Position numbers and translations under genes: made by a program
Notes under the pieces: generated by a model
What the model was told of the DNA's origin: nothing
Databases searched by the model: none
Seen by the model: only the letters and a program-made list of their open reading frames with translations
Part shown: piece by piece, positions 1-7,309 of the stretch
Layout of the letters: each line of letters starts with the position of its first letter
Numbering within the stretch: the stretch's first letter is position 1
DNA from: Akkermansiaceae bacterium
Lineage (GTDB): Bacteria > Verrucomicrobiota > Verrucomicrobiia > Verrucomicrobiales > Akkermansiaceae
Assembly (NCBI GenBank): GCA_903906515.1
Contig: CAIVKO010000107.1
Span: 1-42,605 of the forward strand
Direction: 5' to 3'
Length of the DNA: 42,605 nt

Positions 1-46
1 ATGGTAGTGGGACGATAGGTCCTGTGAGAGTAGGTCGTCGCCAGGT
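1..46 (+). rRNA. rrf: 5S ribosomal RNA, 3' end (partial)
   Basis: The first 46 bases match the 3' part of a bacterial 5S rRNA: the ATGGTAGTG...GAGAGTAGG core followed by a closing GCCAGGT end. The 5' part lies outside the window. It is followed directly by an intrinsic terminator, so this is the end of an rRNA operon transcribed rightwards. The exact 3' end is set by analogy with other 5S RNAs. Confidence 0.82.
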
Positions 47-49
47 CAA

Positions 50-89
50 AGCCCGGATCCAGCTAACGCTGGGTCCGGGCTCTTTTTTT
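50..89 (+). terminator. Intrinsic terminator of the rRNA operon
   Basis: A 14-bp stem (50-63 paired with 68-81, one G-U pair) closes a TAAC tetraloop and is followed by a run of seven T at 83-89. It sits four bases after the 5S rRNA end and fits Rho-independent termination of the rRNA operon. Confidence 0.9.
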
Positions 90-349
90 GCCCGCCAACC
101 ACCACCCGCCCGCGGCAACCTCACAAATCCTGCCGACGATCATCACGGTGATTTGCTAATAGATTTCACTTGGGCGGGTCCCACCGCCTGAGCGGCTCCG
201 CCTTGTGGTTGCTTTAGGTATGATCCGACACCGACCATGATGCCGGTGAGGAAAGGTGCTATCGGTGAGCAATTGAAGCGTTCGCCTTTATCAAGGCTGG
301 TGCGGCGTGCCGTTGCCTCAGGTAAGGAACAGCTCATGCGCTCTGTTGA
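90..349. other. Intergenic region between rRNA operon and lysS
   Basis: About 260 bases between the rRNA terminator and the lysS stop codon. I see no convincing gene, no tRNA and no clear terminator for lysS here. A 64-codon open frame on the minus strand (337 to 143) exists but has no recognisable features. Confidence 0.5.
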
Positions 350-1834
350 TCAGGATTCCTTGCGTTTCAACAGAGGAAAGAGCACCACGTCGCGGATGGT
401 GGGAGCGCCGGTGAGCATCATCACAAGCCGGTCGATGCCGATGCCGATTCCGCCTGCGGGTGGCATGCCGTGTTCGAGAGTTTCGATGAATTCGTAGTCC
501 ACTTTTTGTTCTTCTTCGCCACCGGCCTGGTGCTCGAGGCGCTGGCGTTGGACGTCCGGATCGTTGAGTTCGGAGTAGCCGGGCGAGATTTCCTGGCCGT
601 TGATGATAAGTTCATACACCTCCACGGTTTTACCGCCAGGAGTGACTTTGGCCAGAGGAACGAGTTCGGCGGCAACTCGCGTGACGAAACACGGGTCGAA
701 GGTGTGTTCCTCGACTTTCTTTTCGAAGACCTGCTGGATGACTTCGTGTTCCTCCATTTGATCGGAGATCTGAACTCCGAGGTCGTCGCATTTCGCGCGG
801 CGTTGCGCGGGTGTGATGTCGAAGAAATCATTTCCGGCTACTCCTCGGATAAGATCGTGATAGTTCGCGCGACGCCAGGGTCTTGCGAGGTTGATGGTGC
901 GGATGATGTTGCCGTCGTCGTCCTTGTGTTCGATCTTGAGGTCTCCGCAGAATTTTTCCGCGAGGTGGCAGGTGAGTTCCTCGACGAGATCGGCCATTTC
1001 CTCGAAGTCCGAGAACGCCCAGTAGGCCTCTAACATTGTGAACTCCGGATTGTGACGGCGCGAGATGCCTTCGTTGCGGAAGTTGCGGTTGAGTTCAAAA
1101 ATCTTGGTGAACCCGCCGACTAACAGGCGCTTGAGGAAAAGCTCCGGCGCGATGCGGAGTGTGAGCGGCATGCTCAGAGCGTTGTGGAAGGTCTCAAACG
1201 GCCGTGCTGCGGCACCGCCGGGGATATCTTGGAGCATCGGCGTCTCCACTTCGAGAAATCCACGGTCCTGGAGGAATCGGCGGATTTCCGCCAGCATGAG
1301 CGAGCGAGTGACAAACAGTGCCGCGCTGTCCGGGTTGCCCATCAGATCTAGATGGCGCTTGCGATACTTCGTCTCGCGGTCGGACAGGCCGTGGAATTTA
1401 TCGGGCATAGGCCGCAAGGATTTGGAAAGCACGGTGAAGTTCTGCACCTTCACGGTCGGTTCGCCGGTTTTGGTGATGAACGTCTCTCCCTCGATGCCAA
1501 TCCAGTCTCCACGGTCCAGGCATTTCCATGCGGCGGCCTGTACTTCGGATAGATGTTTGATGCCGAGGTAGCCTTGGATCGAACCCAATATATCGCCGAG
1601 TTGGAAAAACACCGATTTCCCCATATCCCGCAGTGCGGTGATGCGGCCAGCGATTTTGACTTGTCTGCCTTCCGTGAAGTTCGCCCGGAGTTCAGCAGGA
1701 GTGGTGCTGACGTCGAAACGTGCGCCGTAGGGATCGATTCCGAGATCGCGGAGTTTTGCGAGTTTTTCGCGCCGCACGGCGATCAGTTCAGCTTCGGTCG
1801 ATTGGGGTTGTTGGGGTGTTGCGGCTTCGGACAT
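350..1834 (-). CDS. lysS: Lysine--tRNA ligase (class II)
   Basis: Charges tRNA-Lys with lysine in the cytoplasm. About 494 residues from the ATG at 1834, close to the usual class II LysRS length of around 500. An N-terminal OB-fold anticodon-binding domain (VKIAGRITALRDMGKSVFFQ) is followed by the class II catalytic core. Motif 1 region has FLEVETPML and GGAAARPF; motif 2 has FRNEGISRRHNPEFTMLEAY; motif 3 has GIGIGIDRLVMMLTG near the C terminus. The frame stays open a further 73 codons upstream, but that stretch is unlike LysRS, and the chosen start gives MSEAATPQQPQ, a normal leader. It is transcribed away from the gene at 2081, with 246 bases between that probably hold both promoters. The family assignment is secure; only the start is inferred. 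Confidence 0.95.
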   Translation of the reverse strand: MSEAATPQQPQSTEAELIAVRREKLAKLRDLGIDPYGARFDVSTTPAELRANFTEGRQVKIAGRITALRDMGKSVFFQLGDILGSIQGYLGIKHLSEVQAAAWKCLDRGDWIGIEGETFITKTGEPTVKVQNFTVLSKSLRPMPDKFHGLSDRETKYRKRHLDLMGNPDSAALFVTRSLMLAEIRRFLQDRGFLEVETPMLQDIPGGAAARPFETFHNALSMPLTLRIAPELFLKRLLVGGFTKIFELNRNFRNEGISRRHNPEFTMLEAYWAFSDFEEMADLVEELTCHLAEKFCGDLKIEHKDDDGNIIRTINLARPWRRANYHDLIRGVAGNDFFDITPAQRRAKCDDLGVQISDQMEEHEVIQQVFEKKVEEHTFDPCFVTRVAAELVPLAKVTPGGKTVEVYELIINGQEISPGYSELNDPDVQRQRLEHQAGGEEEQKVDYEFIETLEHGMPPAGGIGIGIDRLVMMLTGAPTIRDVVLFPLLKRKES

Positions 1835-2080
1835 GGCAGGAATGCTTAGTGTGCGGAGGGTGCGTCCGCAAGAGTTGAAACTGCAATCCTGTGAAAAAAT
1901 CTCCTTTTCGAGGGGAATTATCAGGCTCGGGCGGTGGACGGGCCGTTGCAGACCTGGATTCACCATCTCCACCCTGAAAACAACCTGGATCCGCTTCACC
2001 CCATGAGTCTGTAGCACGCATCCCGACTTGCATCCCGGCGGTTTTCCTGTCATGCTCTCGGCAGACGCTTTTCTCGTATA

Positions 2081-3301
2081 ATGGCTGCCAGGCTAATCGA
2101 TTCCAATAATCATGTTCCCGATGTCTCCCCGGATGACCATTGGGGAGATGCCGCCAATTTGGATACTTGCGGAGACGTTCCTGTCGGGATTTTACCGCCG
2201 AAACGCAAAGTCGTTGAAGCTGCGGTGGTCAAATCTGCAGATTGGAACGATGAAGGGTTGAGAATCGGATCGAGTTCTCCACAGCGGCAGGATGATCCAA
2301 CATCGGGCGATTTGGAAGTTCATGAAATCCGCGGCAACGTGTTGCGACTGCAGTCGGAATCCGCCACTATGGCCAAGTCCGAGCGACAGGTGGTATTCCA
2401 AGAACGGCCACCGAAAAGTGAATTGCTAGCCGAATGGGAGGGTAAAGAAGTCGAGTTGGGAAGCTCACAGAAAAAATCGATTCGTTGGCTGATCACGGCT
2501 GGTATCGGAGTCGTGGCGATGATAGTGACAAGCCTGTTGTTGCTGCCGATCATCAATCATTCCAATGCGGTAGTCCCGCGGCCAAGCGATCTGTTATTGA
2601 CCTTGGACAGGGGAGAAGTATCCGTCGCGGGCATCGATGCGCTCAATGAGATGGTCCCGCTGCAGTCGCAGGCGGAGCAGATTTACCGCGCTTTCGCCAG
2701 TGCCACGCTTACCGACGATTTTCTGCCATTGATACGGGATGCCAAATCCTTGGAAGCACTTATCCGTAAGACTCCCCACATCGCCAAGGTTTCGAAGGCT
2801 TGGCTGCCTTCGGAAGATTGTAATTGGAATGTCTTCGACTCGGCGGGTATTCCGTGCGGGGTTTTAGAGGGCACACTGCCAGATCAATCCTCGTTTAGTG
2901 CTTGCTTTGTGATGAAATCAAAGCGCTTGATGTTAGATTGGAAGGCTACCGTGGGCTATTGTACCGCTGCCTATGATGATTTGGTTGTAAGTCATGGAGA
3001 CGGTAGCGAAATCCGCGGTTGGATCATTCCCACGGATTACTATACCGCCATTTTCCCTGAGGCGGATTTTCAGAGTTACCAACTGCTCTCGCCCGATAAG
3101 CAAAATACGCTGTGGTGCTACGCTCGAAAGGGATCGCCGGAAAACAGGCATCTGGCCCCGCTCTTTCCGCAGAGCGCGATCATTGAAGCCCCCAACGAAC
3201 CTGCAAAAATCACTATCAGCCTCGAACACAACCGTTCTGGATCGCTTCTCAACCAATGGTCGATTGGAAAGGTGCTTCATAAGGAATGGATCAGCCCCTA
3301 A
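2081..3301 (+). CDS. Single-pass membrane protein of unknown function (paralogue of next gene)
   Basis: I do not recognise a family. The 406-residue product has a polar, acidic N-terminal segment of about 135 residues, one strongly hydrophobic membrane span around residues 137-160 (WLITAGIGVVAMIVTSLLLL) and a soluble domain of about 240 residues. The C-terminal domain seems to share its plan with the next gene: an early helical stretch, a DWK/LDW element, a Tyr-Cys pair, and a closing strand pattern (KITISLEHN... against IRIRVNVRR...). Its stop overlaps the next start as TAATG, so the two are probably co-translated. The ATG at 2081 overlaps a chance-looking TATAAT (2077-2082); if that were a real -10 box, translation would have to start further in, for example at the Met before AKSERQVVF. 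Confidence 0.7.
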   Translation: MAARLIDSNNHVPDVSPDDHWGDAANLDTCGDVPVGILPPKRKVVEAAVVKSADWNDEGLRIGSSSPQRQDDPTSGDLEVHEIRGNVLRLQSESATMAKSERQVVFQERPPKSELLAEWEGKEVELGSSQKKSIRWLITAGIGVVAMIVTSLLLLPIINHSNAVVPRPSDLLLTLDRGEVSVAGIDALNEMVPLQSQAEQIYRAFASATLTDDFLPLIRDAKSLEALIRKTPHIAKVSKAWLPSEDCNWNVFDSAGIPCGVLEGTLPDQSSFSACFVMKSKRLMLDWKATVGYCTAAYDDLVVSHGDGSEIRGWIIPTDYYTAIFPEADFQSYQLLSPDKQNTLWCYARKGSPENRHLAPLFPQSAIIEAPNEPAKITISLEHNRSGSLLNQWSIGKVLHKEWISP

Positions 3302-4422
3302 TGAATCGGACGGTGAACACTCCTGACACGTTTTGGTTTCACTGCGGACGCTGTGGATCGTTGTTCCAGTCCCAACTTGGGGATTCGGACGAGCGCCTTT
3401 GCGCCAAATGTGGATCAAAGCCGGGCCTCGGCCTGGAGTCATCCTCTATGCCGTCGGCGTTGGTTGCTGCTCTAACTGAAGACGGTAGCAATGCCATGGC
3501 CCCCAAGCGGGTCTCTAAAGCCGATATCCATTTTCTCAAAAAAGGACGCAACTTGATGCTCAAAATCATCGTCGGTTGGGTGCTGGTGCTGGTGGTTATT
3601 ATTCTGTGCGCGCGCAGATTGTGGCGGGAGGATTCGGTGCCTCAAGGTGCCGTCAATCCCCTAGAGGAAAAAAACGCTCCGGAGGTCAGCCAAGAAGACC
3701 GCTTGTTTATCGAGCGCGCGCGTCCGGCTTATTCCGTTGCATTCCACGGGTTTCTTGCGGCAAATACTCAGGAGGAGCAAAATCAGTTTGTGCTGTCACC
3801 GGCATTCACTGCCGTAAAAATGGCACGTTTTTATAATGCGAACCCTTTCGACCGGGTGGATTTTGAGGGGGTATCACTATTGCAACAACATATCCTTCAA
3901 CTTCCCGGGCTGAAGACAGTGGAAACCTTGTGGAAGACCAAAGACGGCCGGAAGATTGATGCCGTTTTCCGTGTGGAAAACGGTGATTGGAGGCTTGATT
4001 GGAATCACTATGCGCGGTACTGCGATCACCCGTGGCCGCTGTTTCTTGCGGGCAGTGGCGAACCGGAAGGGGAGTTCCGTCTGCTTGCCCGCGAACGCTT
4101 GGCTGAGGAGCGTAAAGACGCGGCGGATATCAGCATGATCCTCTATGCTCCCCGTTTTGGACACCCTAACGAGACCGGATTCCAATCACCCGAGTTCCTT
4201 GTTAAACGCAGCACTCCGGATGGCAAACTGCTTGATGCCGCCTTCAAAATTGCCAGGGAAGGCAAACAGGTTTTTAACTCTCAACTCACTAACCTCAATC
4301 CCGACGGGATGATTCGGATTCGTGTCAACGTTCGTCGCTTCGATGAGGACGGAGCACGCAAATTCGAAATTACCCGGGTGATCGCCGGGCACTGGTACGA
4401 AATCGACGATCCGGGCCTTTGA
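3301..4422 (+). CDS. Zinc-ribbon membrane protein of unknown function
   Basis: About 373 residues. The N terminus holds a zinc-ribbon-like pair of CxxC knuckles (CGRC ... CAKC, 18 residues between them), as in proteins that begin with a short zinc finger before a membrane span. One hydrophobic segment follows (IIVGWVLVLVVIILCARRLW), then a soluble domain of about 260 residues resembling that of the preceding gene. I chose the ATG at 3301 because it overlaps the upstream stop (TAATG), which suggests coupling; an ATG at 3286 is the alternative and adds MDQPL. The zinc ribbon is cytoplasmic if the following domain is exported. Function unknown; the pair may form one membrane complex (inference). 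Confidence 0.72.
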   Translation: MNRTVNTPDTFWFHCGRCGSLFQSQLGDSDERLCAKCGSKPGLGLESSSMPSALVAALTEDGSNAMAPKRVSKADIHFLKKGRNLMLKIIVGWVLVLVVIILCARRLWREDSVPQGAVNPLEEKNAPEVSQEDRLFIERARPAYSVAFHGFLAANTQEEQNQFVLSPAFTAVKMARFYNANPFDRVDFEGVSLLQQHILQLPGLKTVETLWKTKDGRKIDAVFRVENGDWRLDWNHYARYCDHPWPLFLAGSGEPEGEFRLLARERLAEERKDAADISMILYAPRFGHPNETGFQSPEFLVKRSTPDGKLLDAAFKIAREGKQVFNSQLTNLNPDGMIRIRVNVRRFDEDGARKFEITRVIAGHWYEIDDPGL

Positions 4423-4432
4423 TTCTAACATT

Positions 4433-5920
4433 ATGAAAGCCAAAACATTCATTGCAGTGGATCTCGGCGCCGGAAGCGGCCGCGTGATTGCCGCCACCAC
4501 GGATTTTTCAAAGATCGAGCTGCAGGAAATGCATCGCTTCGACAATCCCGGCACTGATCTCCCCGGCGGATCGTTTTGGAACATCATCGGTCTTTATCGC
4601 GAGATTCTTGAAGGACTGCGCAGGGCGGTGGAGATTCACGGCGATTCGATTGTTTCTATCGGCATTGATACGTGGGGTTGCGATCACGCGCTGATCGGGT
4701 CGGACGGTGGATTATTAGGAATGCCTCACCAATATCGGGATCCTCGGTTCGAGGGTATGGCGGAGGTGATGCACTCTCTCATACCCGAGGCGGAAATCTA
4801 CGCCCATACCGGTATCAAGACGAATTTTTATAACAGTTCGCTACACTTGCTGGCGGAGGCCGGGAAAAGCAGCCCGGCATTGTTCAACGCGGAGCGGTTG
4901 TTGTTCGTTCCGGACCTGTTAGCCTATTGGTTGACTGGACGCCAAGCGGTGGAGCGTACGATCGCCTCGACCTCCCAACTTCTCGATCCCCGCACCGGAG
5001 AGTGGGCGTGGGAAGTCATCGACGCGCTCGGGCTTCCGCGCAGGATTTTCGGGGAAATTGTCGCGCCTGGCACAGTGCTTGGGCCACTGCGTGCGGAGGT
5101 GGCTGCTTTCATCGGCAAGGCGGGCATTCCGGTGGTGGCCACTGCCTGCCATGACACGGCTTCAGCCGTGGCGGGCATTCCGATGGATGGTACTGGAAAT
5201 CTCTGGCTCTCTTCCGGCACATGGTCGATCATGGGCATTGAGTCCGAAACTGCGATCACCACCCCTGCCGCGCTCCAGCATGGTTTCTGCAACGAACTCG
5301 GTGTGGCTGGCAGCGTACGTTTTCTGAAAAACATCTCCGGTCTCTGGCTGATCCAGGAATGCAAACGTCAGTGGGAGCTCGATGGGGTTCACATGGACTA
5401 TGCCGCGATGGCCGCGATGGCCGATGCGGCGGAGCCCTTCGTCTCATTCATCGATCCCGACGACGCCTCTTTCGCGAGTCCCGGCGGGATGCCGGAAAAA
5501 ATCCGTGCATGGTGCGTAAAAACCGGACAACCGGTGCCTAACGACAAGGGGGCTGTGCTCCGCGTGGCCACCGAATCGCTTGCATTGAAATACCGCATGG
5601 TGTTTGAAAGCATTAAATCTCTAACCGGCCATGAGTTTGCACGTCTCCACGCGGGTGGAGGAGGCATTCAGAACGAGACTCTCAGCCGCGCCACCGCCAA
5701 CGCCCTAGGCATCGAGGTGATCGCCGGTCCGGTGGAAGCTACTTCCTGTGGTAACGTGATCACGCAGATGGTCGCCACCGGAAATCTATCAGATATTAGA
5801 GCGGGACGTGAGCTCATACGCCGTTCCTTTGATTTCCGCATCTTCCAGCCGCAGGAATCGGCGGCTTGGGATGCCGCTTTCGCAAGGTTCAATAGATTGT
5901 TAGATGTAACGGGCCGTTGA
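4433..5920 (+). CDS. rhaB: Rhamnulokinase (FGGY carbohydrate kinase)
   Basis: Likely phosphorylates L-rhamnulose to L-rhamnulose 1-phosphate with ATP. The 495-residue protein has the two-domain FGGY layout: the N-terminal phosphate loop FIAVDLGAGSGRV at residues 6-18, the sugar-binding DTWGCD near residue 81, VPDLLAYWLTG, and the C-terminal LSSGTWSIMGIE followed by the ATP-site LHAGGGGIQNE. The SGTWS-MG-E block and the overall length favour RhaB over xylulokinase or gluconokinase, but substrate cannot be proven from sequence. It starts 10 bases after the preceding gene. No rhamnose isomerase or aldolase is adjacent. Confidence 0.86.
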   Translation: MKAKTFIAVDLGAGSGRVIAATTDFSKIELQEMHRFDNPGTDLPGGSFWNIIGLYREILEGLRRAVEIHGDSIVSIGIDTWGCDHALIGSDGGLLGMPHQYRDPRFEGMAEVMHSLIPEAEIYAHTGIKTNFYNSSLHLLAEAGKSSPALFNAERLLFVPDLLAYWLTGRQAVERTIASTSQLLDPRTGEWAWEVIDALGLPRRIFGEIVAPGTVLGPLRAEVAAFIGKAGIPVVATACHDTASAVAGIPMDGTGNLWLSSGTWSIMGIESETAITTPAALQHGFCNELGVAGSVRFLKNISGLWLIQECKRQWELDGVHMDYAAMAAMADAAEPFVSFIDPDDASFASPGGMPEKIRAWCVKTGQPVPNDKGAVLRVATESLALKYRMVFESIKSLTGHEFARLHAGGGGIQNETLSRATANALGIEVIAGPVEATSCGNVITQMVATGNLSDIRAGRELIRRSFDFRIFQPQESAAWDAAFARFNRLLDVTGR

Positions 5921-6426
5921 GGAGGGGCGTAGTCCGCTGTGCCAGGTTGGGCAACTCATCAATCGGGTTACGGCGAAACACGGGTTCGCTGACATGGTGG
6001 GGGTAATACCGGTTCTCCCACCCGATTGACGTGGAATCCCTGACCGGCCTCTAATTTGAGAGTTCGGTCTGGAATCCGGCTCATGAGCACTGAGTTCCTG
6101 TCGATAGTCCAGTTTCGCGCTAAAACTCCAAATCCCATCAACGTTTCTTTGAAGTGCGCAGAATGTGATTCCAGTCCACTCAAATGCACTCGGTTAAAAA
6201 TGAGAGTAAAAATCGTCAAATTTTAGATTATTTTTTTGGAAAAGGCGGCGATTTTGGTGTGTAATTAAAAATAAGTACACTGGAGAAGCTGATTTTTTTA
6301 TATCGTAACCCATTGAATTTCAGTGATAAATTTAAATTAATAAGCTAAACCAAGATTTTTCTTGTGAGTTGGTGTATTTCAGTGCATTTTCTCGTCCATG
6401 CCTGACGCGATTGTCAGGAATCTACC
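5921..6426. promoter_or_regulatory. 506-base gene-free region before mraZ
   Basis: No convincing gene. The left half carries a long inverted repeat (5960-6028). The right half, roughly 6200-6400, is much more A+T-rich than its surroundings and is the natural place for the promoter of the dcw operon. A 9-base direct repeat ATTTCAGTG occurs at 6317-6325 and 6376-6384, 59 bases apart. No consensus -35/-10 pair stands out, and I see no TGGG-type MraZ boxes upstream of mraZ. Confidence 0.5.
5960..6028. repeat. Inverted repeat after rhaB
   Basis: CAATCGGG at 5960-5967 is exactly complementary to CCCGATTG at 6021-6028, and inside it GGTGGG (5996-6001) faces CCCACC (6017-6022). Transcribed, these could fold into nested stems. 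There is no T-run, so it is not a classical intrinsic terminator; it may be a 3'-end stabilising or Rho-associated structure for rhaB. Confidence 0.45.
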
Positions 6427-6879
6427 GTGAACACCCTCAATCAACGTCACAAAGGCAATCATGCCTATAAGGTCGATCCTAAATACAGGATCTCAATCCT
6501 GACGTCATGGCGTCCGGAGCCCGGCGGCATTCTGAATTTGCAGCTTTCTTCGGATAGAGACCTACCGTTTATCAAGGTGCTCAACGAGGAAGCTTACAGT
6601 GAGTTGGTGGAGCGGGTTAAAACCAGCGACAAACCGCCTCGGGTGCAAAGCGAGTTGCTCAGGCAACTGGCCATGCGCTGCCGTGAGGTGACACTCAACG
6701 ACCAAGGCAAGCTGTTGATTCCTAAGGATATGAGTGAGAAAGCCGGAATTGCACCGGAAAGCACCGTGATTTTGGCGGGTTGCGGCATTCATTTTGAAGT
6801 TTGGTCGAAGGAAAACTTCGACGAGTTCATGAAAATCACCGGTAGCGAGCAGCAGGCCGACGATCTCGGGATTTTCTAA
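6427..6879 (+). CDS. mraZ: Transcriptional regulator MraZ
   Basis: MraZ binds DNA near the front of the division/cell-wall cluster and controls it in other bacteria. The 150-residue product fits the family: two SpoVT/AbrB-like swapped-hairpin halves, an N-terminal one with YKVDPKYRISIL and a second with REVTLNDQGKLLIPKDMSEKAGI, which corresponds to the conserved D-x-x-GR-I-LIP block of MraZ. It starts with GTG at 6427, seven bases after an AGGAA. It is the first gene of the cluster and lies directly upstream of rsmH, as in most bacteria. The usual R of GR is K here (QGKLLIP). Confidence 0.92.
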   Translation: MNTLNQRHKGNHAYKVDPKYRISILTSWRPEPGGILNLQLSSDRDLPFIKVLNEEAYSELVERVKTSDKPPRVQSELLRQLAMRCREVTLNDQGKLLIPKDMSEKAGIAPESTVILAGCGIHFEVWSKENFDEFMKITGSEQQADDLGIF

Positions 6880-6885
6880 ATCATT

Positions 6886-6925
6886 CACCCAAGTACACCC
6901 AACAGCAGCAATGTTGTTCACCCAA
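6886..6925 (-). promoter_or_regulatory. TGGGT direct repeats resembling MraZ boxes
   Basis: CACCCAA occurs at 6886-6892, 6896-6902 and 6919-6925. Read on the minus strand the first two give TGGGT-N5-TGGGT, a 10-base period. MraZ is known to bind short TGGG-type direct repeats separated by about five bases. The position, just after the mraZ stop and before rsmH rather than upstream of mraZ, is unusual. MraZ binding here is inference. Confidence 0.4.
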
Positions 6926-7020
6926 CCAACTCCGGCATTTGAAGCGATCCGCCCATCGGCGGCCTCGGCAAGTGTTGCCCGGACGTCAGAGTTGGGAAAA
7001 TTTTCATACGGATGCGCGGA

Positions 7021-7038
7021 TCTCCTCGGGACAGGAGG
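7021..7038 (+). ncRNA. Hairpin A1, CGGGAC loop
   Basis: CTCCT (7022-7026) pairs with AGGAG (7033-7037), plus a T-G pair outside, closing the loop CGGGAC at 7027-7032. First of three hairpins with the same loop and flanking bases (CTCGGGACAG) spaced by exactly 105 bases. Confidence 0.6.
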
Positions 7039-7055
7039 CCTTGCATCAGATCAAA

Positions 7056-7099
7056 CGGACGTCCGAACCGCTCCTGGCTGGTTGTCGGTGCGGCGTCCG
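7056..7099 (+). ncRNA. Hairpin B1 with conserved 15-base loop
   Basis: CGGACG (7056-7061), bulged T, CCGAACCG (7063-7070) pair with CGGTGCGG (7086-7093) and CGTCCG (7094-7099): 13 pairs with one A-G mismatch. The loop 7071-7085 is CTCCTGGCTGGTTGT, identical in all three copies. Confidence 0.78.
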
Positions 7100-7121
7100 G
7101 TGGCTTTTATGGCTGGGCAAT

Positions 7122-7146
7122 TGAAGTCTCTCGGGACAGAGCTTCA
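7122..7146 (+). ncRNA. Hairpin A2, CGGGAC loop
   Basis: TGAAG (7122-7126), bulged T, CTCT (7128-7131) pair with AGAG (7138-7141) and CTTCA (7142-7146), nine pairs closing CGGGAC at 7132-7137. The outer stem has changed on both sides relative to copy 1. Confidence 0.65.
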
Positions 7147-7160
7147 CTTGTCATTTCAAT

Positions 7161-7204
7161 CGATGGTCCGCGCGGCTCCTGGCTGGTTGTCCGCGCGGCC
7201 ATCG
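7161..7204 (+). ncRNA. Hairpin B2 with conserved 15-base loop
   Basis: CGATGG (7161-7166), bulged T (7167), CCGCGCGG (7168-7175) pair perfectly with CCGCGCGG (7191-7198) and CCATCG (7199-7204): 14 pairs without mismatch around the invariant loop 7176-7190. The 6 bp + bulged T + 8 bp layout is the same as in B1 although most stem bases differ. Confidence 0.82.
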
Positions 7205-7227
7205 CAATTTTTTTCCATGATTCGGAA

Positions 7228-7251
7228 GGCCGCGCTCGGGACAGCACTGCC
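7228..7251 (+). ncRNA. Hairpin A3, CGGGAC loop
   Basis: GCT (7234-7236) pairs with AGC (7243-7245) around CGGGAC at 7237-7242, and GGC (7228-7230) can pair with GCC (7249-7251) across mismatches. The weakest of the three A stems. Confidence 0.45.
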
Positions 7252-7267
7252 GACTGCCAATCCTACG

Positions 7268-7309
7268 GGGTTCTGCGCCGCTCCTGGCTGGTTGTCGGAG
7301 CAGGAACCC
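7268..7309 (+). ncRNA. Hairpin B3 with conserved 15-base loop
   Basis: GGGTT (7268-7272) and CTGCGCCG (7273-7280) pair with CGGAGCAG (7296-7303), a bulged G and AACCC (7305-7309): 12 pairs with one G-A mismatch, around the same 15-base loop at 7281-7295. The in-frame TTG proposed as the rsmH start (7292) lies inside this loop. Confidence 0.78.

Noticed and set aside
143-337. 64-codon open frame on the minus strand just after lysS
   Set aside because: No ribosome-binding site, no recognisable motif; composition fits a chance open frame in GC-rich DNA.
470-1033. 187-codon plus-strand open frame inside lysS
   Set aside because: Antisense shadow of a clear lysyl-tRNA synthetase.
2077-2082. TATAAT as a -10 promoter box
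   Set aside because: It overlaps the likely start codon and has no -35 element at the right distance; probably chance.
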